DNA of 63,214 nt, taken from contig JAREWP010000032.1 in NCBI GenBank assembly GCA_029001845.1, forward strand, positions 1 through 63,214. The letters run 5' to 3'. Position numbers and translations under genes: made by a program. Of the stretch, positions 35,985-44,586 are shown piece by piece. Source of the DNA: Candidatus Magnetocorallium paracelense (GTDB lineage Bacteria; Nitrospirota; Thermodesulfovibrionia; Thermodesulfovibrionales; Magnetobacteriaceae). Each line of letters opens with the position of its first letter. The stretch's first letter is position 1. The notes under the pieces are model-generated. The model was not told where the DNA came from and made no database searches. It saw only the letters and a program-made list of their open reading frames with translations.

Positions 35985-37880
35985 CTACACCATTAACTCT
36001 CCTTTAATCCCCTCCAAAGTCTCATGGGCGCTTTCATAATCATATGTAAGTATCTGTTTCTCCAATTTCTTATACTCATCGGTTTTATTACACATAGTTA
36101 AAAACTCTTCCAACTTTCCGACATACTGCTCAGAGTCGGTATTACTCGATTGTATAAGCATCGAGAGCTCTTGTATGAGCGGCTTCACGCTCTCTCTGTC
36201 TGCGTCCCCTATTTTCATAAAAGAAGAGTTCAACGGTTCTTCTAATGTTGAGGACAACTCTGCAGCGACCTCTCCAGGAAGCCCCCTCTTACCGTTATAC
36301 TCTTCTATACCCTCCTGTAGCACAGGACGTACTACCGGATTTCCCGGTGAAACATCATGATCGTCTCTTCCGGAGGCTTCTACATTGTCCCGTTCCGCAG
36401 CAGCTGTTGTAAAATCACTCCCCTGTTCGTCACGGAATCCCAAATCTATTGTAAAAAAGAAAGTGCTCCCCCTGCCGTACTCGCTTTCCACCCATATCTT
36501 ACCACCCATATTCTCGACAATCCGTTTACTGATGGCCAGTCCCAGCCCGGTTCCTCCAAAACTGCGGGTATTGGAAGCATCGACCTGGAAAAAGGGTTGA
36601 AACAGTTTCGATATCTGATCGGCAGCGATTCCCGCACCGGTGTCTGTGACCGAAAATCGTAACAAAACAGCTCCCTCCAGTTTATTGATAAGCCTGGCGG
36701 AAACCACGATCTCCCCCTTTTCCGAAAATTTCACGGCATTGCTTACCAGATTGATAAGCACCTGGTTCAGACGGGCAGGGTCTCCAATGAGCAGGGGAGG
36801 AATCTCGGAGTCAATATCGAAAACAACATCCATCTCCTTTTCTTTCGCAGCTATCGTCGTTAGGGGAGAGAGTTTGTCCAATACATCATCCAGACGGAAC
36901 TCTACATTCTCTATCCGAAATGTTTCTGCATCTATTTTTGAAAAATCGAGAATATCGTTAATAATTCGGAGCAAAGATTTGGCTGCACCGTTGATTTTTG
37001 TCAGATACTCCCGAATCTTTGGTGAAGGGTCGGCTTCCAGGGCAAGAAAGGTGATTCCCATAATGGAGTTCATGGGCGTTCTGATCTCGTGACTCATATT
37101 TGCCATAAAATTGCTCTTTGCCTGACTGGCCTCTTCGGCGACAGCTCTTGAATGGTCCAGAGAATCCACCATGAGGCTCACATTATCGCTGATAAATTCA
37201 AATTCGTAAATACCCGAATATTCAGGCTTTCTGTTTTCCTTAATAGGATCGATGATCTGCTTTAAAGGTATCTGAATATATCTTCTGAGATAATAAAAAA
37301 GCAGTAAAATGGCAATTAAAAGAGTACCTGCCGTTATACCGTATAAATACTTTACTCTGCTCAATATCTGTGAGTATTCGGACACATCCTTGAGCAACAA
37401 CAGATCCCAGGCCCATGGATCGAAGTGAAAATGGTAAAAGTAGACCCCCCCTTTTTCATGATCAGAAAAATATATTCTGTTTTCATGCATTTCCTCTCTT
37501 GCCTTCAAGTCCGGAAAAAAGGCAGGATCATAATTACGAAGCAGCACCTCCCGGGCCCGATCGACAATACTGACATGAAGGTTGTGCTTCCCTGCGAACT
37601 CTTCGATCTTACCGAGAACCCGGCCCTTCTTAACAATTGTCGCCCCTTTCTTATTAAAAGTACTGTTCCTCATTAGCTCGTCCACTGCATTATTGCAGAT
37701 ATTATATATATCATGGGACAGTCTCTCGATGTCATCCCTGATATTTTTCTCGGCAAAATCCGATACCGAACTAAGTACGAAGAGATAAAGACTTATACCC
37801 GTAAATATCTGCAACAACAACACAGGCGTTACGATTCTGAATGCAAGGCTGTTAATCAGCTTTTTTAATTTTCTTTTCAT
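35985..37880 (-). CDS. Membrane sensor kinase with Hpt-like tail but no receiver
   Basis: A 631-aa kinase. TM1 (about 15-36), a periplasmic domain of about 145 residues, and TM2 (about 177-200). The HisKA box SHEIRTPMNSIMG has H264. The ATPase domain shows NLVSNAVKFSEKGE, DTGAGIAADQ and GGTGLGLAISK. A hydrophilic linker and a helical tail (SVKPLIQELSMLIQSS...QILTYDYESAHETLEGI) follow, resembling the segment near the Hpt/C-terminus of hybrid kinases, but no receiver lies between. It differs from the AHQWKQ kinases of region 1. Downstream partner unknown. The ATG at 37880 has no strong ribosome site. Confidence 0.88.
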   Translation of the reverse strand: MKRKLKKLINSLAFRIVTPVLLLQIFTGISLYLFVLSSVSDFAEKNIRDDIERLSHDIYNICNNAVDELMRNSTFNKKGATIVKKGRVLGKIEEFAGKHNLHVSIVDRAREVLLRNYDPAFFPDLKAREEMHENRIYFSDHEKGGVYFYHFHFDPWAWDLLLLKDVSEYSQILSRVKYLYGITAGTLLIAILLLFYYLRRYIQIPLKQIIDPIKENRKPEYSGIYEFEFISDNVSLMVDSLDHSRAVAEEASQAKSNFMANMSHEIRTPMNSIMGITFLALEADPSPKIREYLTKINGAAKSLLRIINDILDFSKIDAETFRIENVEFRLDDVLDKLSPLTTIAAKEKEMDVVFDIDSEIPPLLIGDPARLNQVLINLVSNAVKFSEKGEIVVSARLINKLEGAVLLRFSVTDTGAGIAADQISKLFQPFFQVDASNTRSFGGTGLGLAISKRIVENMGGKIWVESEYGRGSTFFFTIDLGFRDEQGSDFTTAAAERDNVEASGRDDHDVSPGNPVVRPVLQEGIEEYNGKRGLPGEVAAELSSTLEEPLNSSFMKIGDADRESVKPLIQELSMLIQSSNTDSEQYVGKLEEFLTMCNKTDEYKKLEKQILTYDYESAHETLEGIKGELMV

Positions 37881-37932
37881 CTGTCATACCTGTGGCATGG
37901 AAAGTCAATGACATTGATATTTTCATTCAAAA

Positions 37933-38202
37933 TTAGTCAAACAATTCAGCATGTGTTCCCAGGCGTGTTGGTCGCAGTTCAAAATCAGTAATTGAATAAA
38001 TGAGTAACCAATCCGATTGGATGTGGCATTCTCTAAAATCCCTCCACTCTCCTTTGTGCTTGTGATCTTTAAATGATGGCGACAGTGGCTGAGGGATCGA
38101 TAATGTTTCCAAAACATCCCTGAGAATATTAAGATCAAAGCATTGTCGGGCTGCCCTTTTCAAGTCCTTTTTGAAACGCGAAGTGGGTCGAACGGGCAAC
38201 AT
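37933..38202 (-). CDS. YafQ-family mRNA interferase toxin
   Basis: An 89-aa RelE-superfamily toxin of the YafQ branch. Residues matching the catalytic set are present: H48 in KDHKHKGEW, H60 in RECHI, the D64/W65 pair in SDWLLIY, H84 in GTHAELF and the aromatic F88. YafQ-type toxins cut mRNA on the ribosome and are neutralised by a RelB/DinJ antitoxin. The start ATG overlaps the antitoxin remnant's stop (TAATG). The toxin looks intact while the antitoxin does not, so it may be silent, mutated elsewhere in activity, or controlled in trans. Confidence 0.88.
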   Translation of the reverse strand: MLPVRPTSRFKKDLKRAARQCFDLNILRDVLETLSIPQPLSPSFKDHKHKGEWRDFRECHIQSDWLLIYSITDFELRPTRLGTHAELFD

Positions 38203-38330
38203 TAGAAATCAAAATCCTCGAACATAGAGTTCACGCTGTCATACCGTTTTCCTTCACCATTTCTGGCGTTTTGCATAACTTGGATAGTGGGAAGGCGTAC
38301 ATCGAGAAGTGGAAATCGTCCTGTCTTATT
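38202..38330 (-). pseudogene. Truncated RelB/DinJ-type antitoxin remnant
   Basis: Directly upstream of YafQ an open frame translates to a stretch with LLDVRLPTIQVMQNARNGEG and a tail KRYDSVNSMFEDFDF. It resembles the C-terminal half of RelB/DinJ antitoxins. The N-terminal ribbon-helix-helix part is missing: the 3' end of the binding-protein gene (stop at 38330) lies where it should be. The only ATG in frame is at 38274-38276, giving a 24-aa peptide. That part normally wraps the toxin, so a residual neutralising peptide is conceivable. The stop overlaps the toxin ATG by one base. Confidence 0.7.
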
Positions 38331-39493
38331 TATCGATCGAACACCGGTTTCGAAGTTATCAATCCCTCAGGCCACACAATCTCCTTTTTACCCTTTTGCC
38401 ACTGTAAAGTAACGACAAAATGGCTGATCTGCTTGCCGGTTTTGTCAACGCCGTATCTTCCCAATATAGTCATCGTATCCATTTTGGAAAGCATATCTCT
38501 CACTTTCTCCCTGTCAATGGCACCGGCCTTGTTGATGGCCGCCTCAAATATCTTACCGGCTGCGTACGCCGTGGCTGCCTGATAGACCGGTTCCTGATTG
38601 TAAGCAGCTTTAAAGGAGTCATAAAACACTTTCGATCCCGGCATATAGGTCTTGTCATTGTACTCCCAGAGGGATGCGGAAAAAGTGTGGTCTGCTTTGT
38701 CTTTGAGTTTGTCATGAAATGCCTGCATAACAGGACCGACCGTAGCAAAATACGCTTTAGGACGCCATCCGATTCTGTCAAGGGAAAGCCGCATATTCAG
38801 GGCTTCGTCAAAATGTCCGCAAACCATCAGGGCCTCTGCATTTGTCTTTTCCGCCATACGGGCTATCTTGTCGAGATTGGCGGTACCCTTTTTAAAACCT
38901 TCATAAAAAACGACCTTCCTGCCAAACCTTTTCGCCCATGTAACGGCGCCCTTGGCCATGCTTGTGGAAAAGGAGTCGTCTGCATAAACAATGGCCAATG
39001 TCTCGATATCACTCATGGCAAGGAGTTCCAGAAAGCCAACGGCATATTTGCCGGCAGGTTTATAGACACCAAATAAATAACGATACCCCTGCCGCCACAG
39101 CGAGTCTGCGGAAGCACCCGCTGTAAGCAGCGGATACCCGTATTTCTCGGTAATAGGGGCGATCGCCCCTGTAATCCCGCTCGAATAGGGAGCAAAAGCA
39201 AGATCGCACCGGTTGTTTATGATGAAATCCTTGTATAGTTTTTTCGCCTCCTCTTTGTCGCTTTTATCATTCCGGATAATCATTTTTACCTGTCTGCCAA
39301 GTATCCCTCCCCTTTTATTCACTTCCCTCTCCCACAACAGGTACCCCTTCTTCTGCATGTCCGACATATTGGCGTACTTACCTGTTAATCCCAAGGTAAC
39401 TCCAAACCTGATCGGCTCATCGACCTCGGCGCAGGCACTGCCCCCCCAAATCAATAAACCTGACAATAACAATGAAATAATAAATAATCTCAT
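38330..39493 (-). CDS. Periplasmic substrate-binding protein, branched-chain amino-acid type (orphan)
   Basis: A 387-aa protein with signal peptide MRLFIISLLLSGLLIW and a Type 1 periplasmic-binding fold: RFGVTLGLTGKYA, a two-lobe core and a segment with AFAPYSSGITGAIAPI. The class binds amino acids, amides, urea or aromatic acids and usually delivers them to an ABC permease. No permease or ATPase gene is nearby; the next intact downstream gene past the toxin encodes a kinase with a periplasmic domain, so a sensory role is possible. The ATG at 39493 follows GGGAGG at six bases; a repeat end sits just upstream. Confidence 0.87.
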   Translation of the reverse strand: MRLFIISLLLSGLLIWGGSACAEVDEPIRFGVTLGLTGKYANMSDMQKKGYLLWEREVNKRGGILGRQVKMIIRNDKSDKEEAKKLYKDFIINNRCDLAFAPYSSGITGAIAPITEKYGYPLLTAGASADSLWRQGYRYLFGVYKPAGKYAVGFLELLAMSDIETLAIVYADDSFSTSMAKGAVTWAKRFGRKVVFYEGFKKGTANLDKIARMAEKTNAEALMVCGHFDEALNMRLSLDRIGWRPKAYFATVGPVMQAFHDKLKDKADHTFSASLWEYNDKTYMPGSKVFYDSFKAAYNQEPVYQAATAYAAGKIFEAAINKAGAIDREKVRDMLSKMDTMTILGRYGVDKTGKQISHFVVTLQWQKGKKEIVWPEGLITSKPVFDR

Positions 39494-39508
39494 ATAGGAC
39501 CTCCCTAT

Positions 39509-39575
39509 CAATACCATTAACTTAAGGGGTGAAGCACCTTCCGACGGAAGCAGGTCATGTCTGAGAAGGCGGAGA
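39509..39575 (+). repeat. Family 1 element, left half only
   Basis: Starts CAATACCATTAACTTAAGG and follows family 1 to about GTCTGAGAAGGCGG, then diverges. It sits 15 bp upstream of the binding-protein start codon on the opposite strand, close to its ribosome site and possibly its promoter. Confidence 0.85.
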
Positions 39576-39682
39576 GAAAGGGAACAATTCCATCTGCCTT
39601 ACCTTTGCAATGTTTTGCCTGTTTGAACAGGATTCGTATTCGTCGGAAGGAATCTCTTTGAAATTCTTTTAAAAAAACATCC

Positions 39683-39840
39683 AATTATGGAACAAACGTC
39701 CATGAACCTCCGGTTCACTACAAAGCATGAAAACAGTTAGAATGAGCAGTGATGTCCTGATGAAACAAGGTGGTGTTTGAGTTTGCGACTTTCAGCTTGT
39801 TTTGGCAGGACATTGCTGCTGCTTCCGGCACGATGCAGGT
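39683..39840 (+). repeat. Family 3 element, copy a (decayed hairpin)
   Basis: Head ACAAACGTCCATGAACCTCC, then ACTACAAAGCATGAAAAC, then hairpin arms at 39740-39769 and 39796-39825 that pair at 23 of 30 positions, loop GTGGTGTTTGAGTTTGCGAC. It forms a direct tandem with copy b, with a repeat period of about 158 bp. Confidence 0.8.
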
Positions 39841-40010
39841 TATTTTCGGGATAAACGTCCATGGCCCTCCGGGCCACCACAAAGCATGAAAATGGTTAGA
39901 AGAAGCAGTGATGTCCTGCCAGAACAAGGTGGTGTTTGAGTTTGCGAGTTTCAGCTTGTTCTGGCAGGACATCACTGCTTCTTCCGGTGCGCATTCGTTT
40001 ATTTACGGAG
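39841..40010 (+). repeat. Family 3 element, copy b (perfect 30-bp hairpin)
   Basis: Head ATAAACGTCCATGGCCCTCC, GGGCCACCACAAAGCATG, then a hairpin: left arm 39899-39928, right arm 39955-39984, perfectly complementary over 30 bp, with a 26-nt loop. The tail is CCGGTGCGCATTCGTTTATT. Translated frames through it look like proteins only because the arms are long. Confidence 0.92.
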
Positions 40011-40058
40011 TAAAATCACCATTATGTAAGACAATGGGAACAACTCTCCAAATATTTC

Positions 40059-40862
40059 TTACCATGCCGTCCAGCCTCCGTCGACAATGATATTTTGACC
40101 GGTCACATATGCTGACAAATCACTGGCAAGATAGGCAACAGCTCCTTTTAAGTCTTCTTGTTTCGCCATACGCCCCAAAGGCGTTCTCTTTATATATCGA
40201 GAAACAAATGTCTTATCCTGAGAGCGGCTCACCCCCCCGGGACTAATTGCGTTTACTCTCACCTTTGGGGCCAAAACAGTCGAAAGGTACCGTGTTAATT
40301 GCAAAACCCCTCCTTTACTCGCGCCGTAGGCTGCCGGGTTCCCCATATCCGTGCCTTCATAAAGCTGCATGTCGGGCCCAACTGTTCCATAAATGGAACT
40401 GACATTAATAATGGATCCATGCTTTGATTTAATGAGCATTTTGGAGCATGACTGAATGAGTACAAAGATAGAAGTAAGATTTATTTCTAAGGCTTTTCTC
40501 CACGTATCTGCACTTTGTTTTTCAAAAGCAACAGTCCAACCTTCCAAATCTGATATTCCACTCAAGGCGGCCGTGGTCACAAGAATATCTAACCTCCCAA
40601 ATTTCTTGGCGACCGCAGAGCTGATGGAACGTACCTCTTCCTCGACAGACAAATCAACAACGAGCGGAAAGGCGTCTGCCTTATATTTACGGACTAATCG
40701 TTTAGCCTTTGCATTGCATGCAGAACGATTGACATCCACCAGAACAATGTGTGCTCCCATCTCGGCTAAAGTCTCAGCCATAACAAAACCTAAAAAGCCG
40801 GCCCCGCCCGTCACGACAGCCACACGCCCCTTTATATTCATTAATTGTTTTATCGATTTCAT
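40059..40862 (-). CDS. Short-chain dehydrogenase/reductase of a sugar pathway
   Basis: A 267-aa classical SDR. Cofactor motif TGGAGFLG near the N-terminus, acidic VDVN after strand 2 (NAD preference), catalytic S (NVSSIYG) and YGASK, and C-terminal SPGGVSRSQ and IIVDGGW. It probably oxidises or reduces a sugar or sugar-nucleotide intermediate. It overlaps the CMP-sugar synthetase by four bases (ATGA), and that gene overlaps the Gfo/Idh/MocA gene by four, so all three form one operon read from 42567. A similar SDR plus cytidylyltransferase pairing occurs in ptmA/ptmB flagellin-glycosylation loci; I do not claim orthology. Confidence 0.9.
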   Translation of the reverse strand: MKSIKQLMNIKGRVAVVTGGAGFLGFVMAETLAEMGAHIVLVDVNRSACNAKAKRLVRKYKADAFPLVVDLSVEEEVRSISSAVAKKFGRLDILVTTAALSGISDLEGWTVAFEKQSADTWRKALEINLTSIFVLIQSCSKMLIKSKHGSIINVSSIYGTVGPDMQLYEGTDMGNPAAYGASKGGVLQLTRYLSTVLAPKVRVNAISPGGVSRSQDKTFVSRYIKRTPLGRMAKQEDLKGAVAYLASDLSAYVTGQNIIVDGGWTAW

Positions 40863-41569
40863 GTGATCGAAAACTTTCGGTTCATCATAAATTCTGCATA
40901 TTCAAAATCTAATTCTGTATCAATGTCCAATGATCGCTCTTTGGGAACGATTACCATTTCTGTTTTTCCATCAAAAACAGCATTACCTTCCAAAATAAAC
41001 TTTGCTTTCGCCGCATAAGCCACTGTTGTCACATCATAAACATGTGGGGCTTCTTGTCTCTGTCTAATAGTTTCCTTCACCTTTTTAACCACGCTTAAAT
41101 TACCCTCTGCATCACGTTCCACCATATTATAATAAGGATTTCTTTCACACTCCCTCACAGTTACAACGACATCGGCATCGGTATCCAATAATTTATCAAG
41201 GCATCTATCCACATCACGTGCTTCTCTTAATGGCGACGTCGGTGGTATTGAAACCAAAACATCCACTTCTCGACCGGCTACTTTACTGACCTTGGAAATG
41301 GCATGCTTCCAAGATAAAAGCTCCGGTGAATCATCTCGTGCTAATTCAGAGGGCCTCATAAAAGGAACTTCCGCCCCATACTCTTTGGCAATAGAGGCAA
41401 TTTCCTGATCATCAGTAGAAACAATAAGTTTATCAATCTTTGAGACAGCCAGACCTGCTTCAATGGCATAAGCAATGAGCGGCTTTCCACATAAAAGCTT
41501 AACATTCTTTCCGGGAACTCCCTTAGATCCCCCACGGGCAAAAATAGATCCTAAAACAAATGGTTTCAA
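40859..41569 (-). CDS. Acylneuraminate cytidylyltransferase family (CMP-sugar synthetase)
   Basis: A 236-aa nucleotidyltransferase: N-terminal FARGGSKGVPGKN is the CTP-binding loop, with K for binding, followed by CGKPLIAYAIEAG and KLIVSTDDQEI; later VLVSIPPTSPLR and SLDIDTELDFEYAE (metal-binding DxDxxxD-like end). It activates a nonulosonic acid such as a sialic, legionaminic or pseudaminic acid to its CMP form. The start is TTG at 41569, its TTGA overlapping the stop of the Gfo gene. Flanked by SDR and Gfo genes, it points to surface glycan or flagellar glycan synthesis. Confidence 0.9.
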   Translation of the reverse strand: MKPFVLGSIFARGGSKGVPGKNVKLLCGKPLIAYAIEAGLAVSKIDKLIVSTDDQEIASIAKEYGAEVPFMRPSELARDDSPELLSWKHAISKVSKVAGREVDVLVSIPPTSPLREARDVDRCLDKLLDTDADVVVTVRECERNPYYNMVERDAEGNLSVVKKVKETIRQRQEAPHVYDVTTVAYAAKAKFILEGNAVFDGKTEMVIVPKERSLDIDTELDFEYAEFMMNRKFSIT

Positions 41570-42567
41570 AATTTCACCACTCTTCCTTCCTTAGCCGAAC
41601 ACTTTGCAGAAAGAGCGATTTCCACAACACGCTTTCCATCATGCCCTGTAATATCCGGTTGTTTTTTATTCTCCACGCAGTCAAAGAAATGCTGCATTTG
41701 ATGAGTAAACATTTGATTATAAGCATTCACATTATTATTGTCGTATATTTTAACCGGCTCACTATTTCCCTTATTAAACAAACGAACATAGTGATCATGG
41801 TCAAACTTCACCTCGATCGTCCCTTCTGTACCAACAATACGGCAGGAACGACGCCCCCCATGATCGAACATATCTAAATGAACATTCCCAATCGCCTTAT
41901 TTGCAAAGCGCAAATTAATCTCAGCCACATCTTCGACATCAATTTCAAGATCACTTATGGTATCAACGCACGCACTTACTTCAACCACCTCACCGACGAG
42001 CCAACGCACATAATCTAATTCATGGCTCAATTCAAAAATAACTCCGCCTCCTAAATCTGAACGTGCGCTCACATTTTTACGATAATCACTTCCAGGTCTC
42101 CAGTCGGGTAAAAAGCGTCCCACCTCAGCCCTAATCGACAAAATGCGTCCAATCTTCCCTGCATCGAGCATTTTCTTTACAACCTTAAGGGGTTCTAAAA
42201 AACGCAAAACATATCCGACCATCAATACTAAATTTCTTGCTTTACATTCTTGAATCACCGCGTCAACACCTTCAAGAGTTGAAGATACAGGTTTCTCGAT
42301 AAAGAGATGTTTGCCTGCTTTTGCAAAAAATAAGGCCTTTTGCATATGAAAAGGAGCGGGGTTCGCGATGACAACAATATCCGCATTCCAGTTTAAAGAT
42401 TCCGTCTCATCAAAAAAAAATTCACTCACCAAATCCGTGTCATCATCCAAGTCAGAAGACTTTGTATGTTCCCTGAGAGCAGCTACCTCAATATTCGCAT
42501 CAATGCCTTTAATATTTCTTAAATGCCGCCGTCCAATACTTCCTAATCCAACAATTAAAATTCTCAT
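41566..42567 (-). CDS. Gfo/Idh/MocA family oxidoreductase
   Basis: A 333-aa NAD(P)-dependent sugar dehydrogenase: Rossmann start MRILIVGLGSIGRRHLRN, then NADIVVIANPAPFH, the EKPVSS catalytic lysine strand (EKP), and GGGVIFELSHELDYVRWL typical of the second domain. It acts on a sugar or sugar nucleotide, probably upstream of the CMP-sugar step. It is first in the three-gene operon; the ATG at 42567 has no obvious ribosome site. Base use resembles its two partners. Confidence 0.9.
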   Translation of the reverse strand: MRILIVGLGSIGRRHLRNIKGIDANIEVAALREHTKSSDLDDDTDLVSEFFFDETESLNWNADIVVIANPAPFHMQKALFFAKAGKHLFIEKPVSSTLEGVDAVIQECKARNLVLMVGYVLRFLEPLKVVKKMLDAGKIGRILSIRAEVGRFLPDWRPGSDYRKNVSARSDLGGGVIFELSHELDYVRWLVGEVVEVSACVDTISDLEIDVEDVAEINLRFANKAIGNVHLDMFDHGGRRSCRIVGTEGTIEVKFDHDHYVRLFNKGNSEPVKIYDNNNVNAYNQMFTHQMQHFFDCVENKKQPDITGHDGKRVVEIALSAKCSAKEGRVVKF

Positions 42568-42643
42568 GATGATTATTTTACAAATTTAATCCCAAAAGTC
42601 TAATTTACGACACGCCTTAAATATGATAAATATCTCAACGATG

Positions 42644-43309
42644 TCAATCTACCGAGCTTGATCGTCTTTTTTCCGGACAATATCTGTGTGATAATAGTTG
42701 GAATAAGGCTTCTTTGTCAAGAAATTGACCTGATATGTAATTCATTTCTGTTTTAGCCGGATAAAAATCGAAATCCTCTAATAGAGGAAAATTTTTATAT
42801 ATTCTCAGCAGCACCTTATAAGCTTCCTGCTCATTCCCTTGTTCAATAAATATGGGATAGATTGCTGTCAGGCACTTATATGGGATTCGTACGCTTTATA
42901 ATTGCCCCGACGATGCTTTTAATGACATTTTCTCTAATATAGGGCTTTATTAATACACCGTCAATATAATCCTCAAGTGCCTGAACGATCGTCGTATTCT
43001 CCATCTTTTCGGTAGTTTAAAAAAACATCTTTTCGCCATTATTGGGATCTCTTATCATCTTTACCTTCTGCAAAAGCTCTATACCGCTCTTTCCGCTACA
43101 TTCCAATTCACATAAGATGAAATCATGCTCTCTATGGCAGTATTCCTTAACTGCTTCATCGATGTCCTGTGAATAGGTAATGGTTTTTTATTGTCTATTC
43201 CTAATTCGCATAAGAGGGATGACAATGTGGTGCGATAGAATGAGTTCGGATCTACTATCAACGTTCTTTTTGATTGAAAAAATGTTATTAATATAGTCTT
43301 GGGATCCAT
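42644..43309 (-). pseudogene. Decayed response regulator (REC plus C-terminal domain)
   Basis: Read from ATG 43309 the frame gives KRTLIVDPNSFYRTTLSSLL, the start of a receiver domain. A shift near 43190 is needed to continue as HDFILCELECSGKSGIELL, where the phospho-acceptor aspartate reads E. A stop interrupts (GEKMFF-stop), then DGVLIKPYIRENVIKSIV follows with the conserved K-P. After another stop and shift comes a helical tail, IYPIFIEQGNEQEAYKVLL to GQFLDKEALFQLL. Several disruptions plus the lost aspartate show a dead gene related to the receivers of region 1. Confidence 0.75.
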
Positions 43310-43773
43310 ACCAAAAACTCTCCATAGGTAAAAAATGTTGTAACTATTTAGTCGTTTATAAATGAAATTGAGCGCAAAAAAGCAACAATTTTTTTCAATA
43401 TCAAAATCCAAAGTTCAAATGTCAAAAAAAGTTCACAGGGATCTGAGATCAGAGGTCAGTTTTTCACAACTGTTGTTTTAACTGACCCCTGACCCCTGAC
43501 CTCTGTCCTCTTGTTTTTTTGACATTTAGTCATTTGGATTTGTTCCCTGATCAGGTCAGGGACAAACCCGATATTTTGATTTTGTCATTTGTCATTAAAA
43601 CGTTCCGAAAATAAGGATTTTTGTCATAGAAGGACATAATTATCATATTGCATGCTTTGTGGCGAACCGGAGGTTCATGGACATTTATCCTGTTAATCCC
43701 GTTAAAAGACTCAGCATTGAACAATTTTAAAAATATATTTGATTTCGTCGCCTTTTTATGATACAATGGTTTT
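43310..43773. other. Intergenic gap with inverted repeat and family 3 relict
   Basis: No gene seen. 43430-43502 carries an inverted repeat of GATCAGAGGTCAG and CTGACCCCTGACC words. 43640-43700 is a reverse-oriented relict of the family 3 head (GCATGCTTTGTGGCG, GTTCATGGACATTTATCC). TTTGACATTT/AAATGAC words match 4.46-4.65 kb. Confidence 0.6.
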
Positions 43774-44307
43774 ATGAATCCCCAAGGGAACGACAGAAGG
43801 GTATCGGTCACGAAATACGGAAAAGCGATATGTACGATTCTGGCTGTTCTGTTTGCTGTCATTCTTCTCATCGCTTTCCTTGGTTATAAGACCGGCAATC
43901 CTGTGGGATATCGTTTTATTCCTTTCATTCTTCTTATTGTCAGCTTCGGAATAACAGCCTTTTTCTTAATTATCTTTCTTTTACTGCGTGTTATGGGACC
44001 ATTTAACAGATTAATGGAAGAGATCGGCATTATATTGGCCGGTGAATACAGAAGGCGTCTCTATCTGAGAGAGAATGACGTTGCCCTGATCAGGTCTTTT
44101 ACTGAAAATCTTAATATTTTGCTGGACAGGCTGGAAAAAAAGCATCGTTGCAATACAACTTTAACAGAAACATTACAGACAGAGACTAAAAAAATAACCG
44201 ACATGGCTGCTGACAATGATACATCGGACAGTGAATTACGAGAATCCCTTATCTCTTTCAAACAACGACTGAAGCTTGTATGCAAGGAAAACCCGGATCA
44301 TAACTGA
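43774..44307 (+). CDS. Small two-TM membrane protein with cytoplasmic coiled coil
   Basis: A 177-aa protein. TM1 is at about 18-38 (AICTILAVLFAVILLIAFLG), TM2 at about 49-72 (IPFILLIVSFGITAFFLII). A HAMP-like stretch (RVMGPFNRLMEEIGIILAGEY) follows, then a charged coiled-coil tail to the end. The layout resembles the membrane part of a sensor or chemoreceptor without its signalling domain. No ribosome site is clear at the ATG. I do not recognise a family; it stands between a dead regulator and repeats. Confidence 0.65.
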   Translation: MNPQGNDRRVSVTKYGKAICTILAVLFAVILLIAFLGYKTGNPVGYRFIPFILLIVSFGITAFFLIIFLLLRVMGPFNRLMEEIGIILAGEYRRRLYLRENDVALIRSFTENLNILLDRLEKKHRCNTTLTETLQTETKKITDMAADNDTSDSELRESLISFKQRLKLVCKENPDHN

Positions 44308-44406
44308 CTCGCATCGATCCCCCTCTTTTTTTCCCTTCTTTTATCCCTGCTTTGATATAATACGTTGAGTCCTTTATTTAATTGCATAGTTATTTTGTAA
44401 CTACTC

Positions 44407-44554
44407 AGGTATACAAGGCTGAAGACTGAAGCAAATTATCTAATGGCTTGGGAGTGTCAGCCAATAAAAAACGTAAAGTTTTATCAATAACCCATGTTTT
44501 ACCTAATAGTCTTCAGCCTACAGTCTATACACCTAACCCGGCATAGCCGGAACC
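44407..44554 (+). repeat. Family 4 element, copy b
   Basis: Starts AGGTATACAAGGCTGAAGAC, contains TGGCTTGGGAGTGTC and ACCTAATAGTCTTCAG, and ends AACCCGGCATAGCCGG. The bases just before it, GTAACTACTCAGGT (overlapping its start), recur exactly at about 62174 downstream of the IS66 transposase gene. Confidence 0.75.
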
Positions 44555-44586
44555 AAAGAGGTTTGGGGAATTTCTTCGAAATTCCC

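Noticed and set aside
37903-37918. GTCAATGACATTGA near the kinase at 35985 as a family 1 end
   Set aside because: TCAATGACATTGA is a short palindrome; the match to family 1 is only about 11 bases.
39718-39975. Open frames translating to MMSCQNKLKLANSN-like peptides at 39718-39975, 39908-40090 and 45780-46214
   Set aside because: They are translations of the family 3 hairpin repeats on either strand; similarity between them is explained by the repeat DNA.
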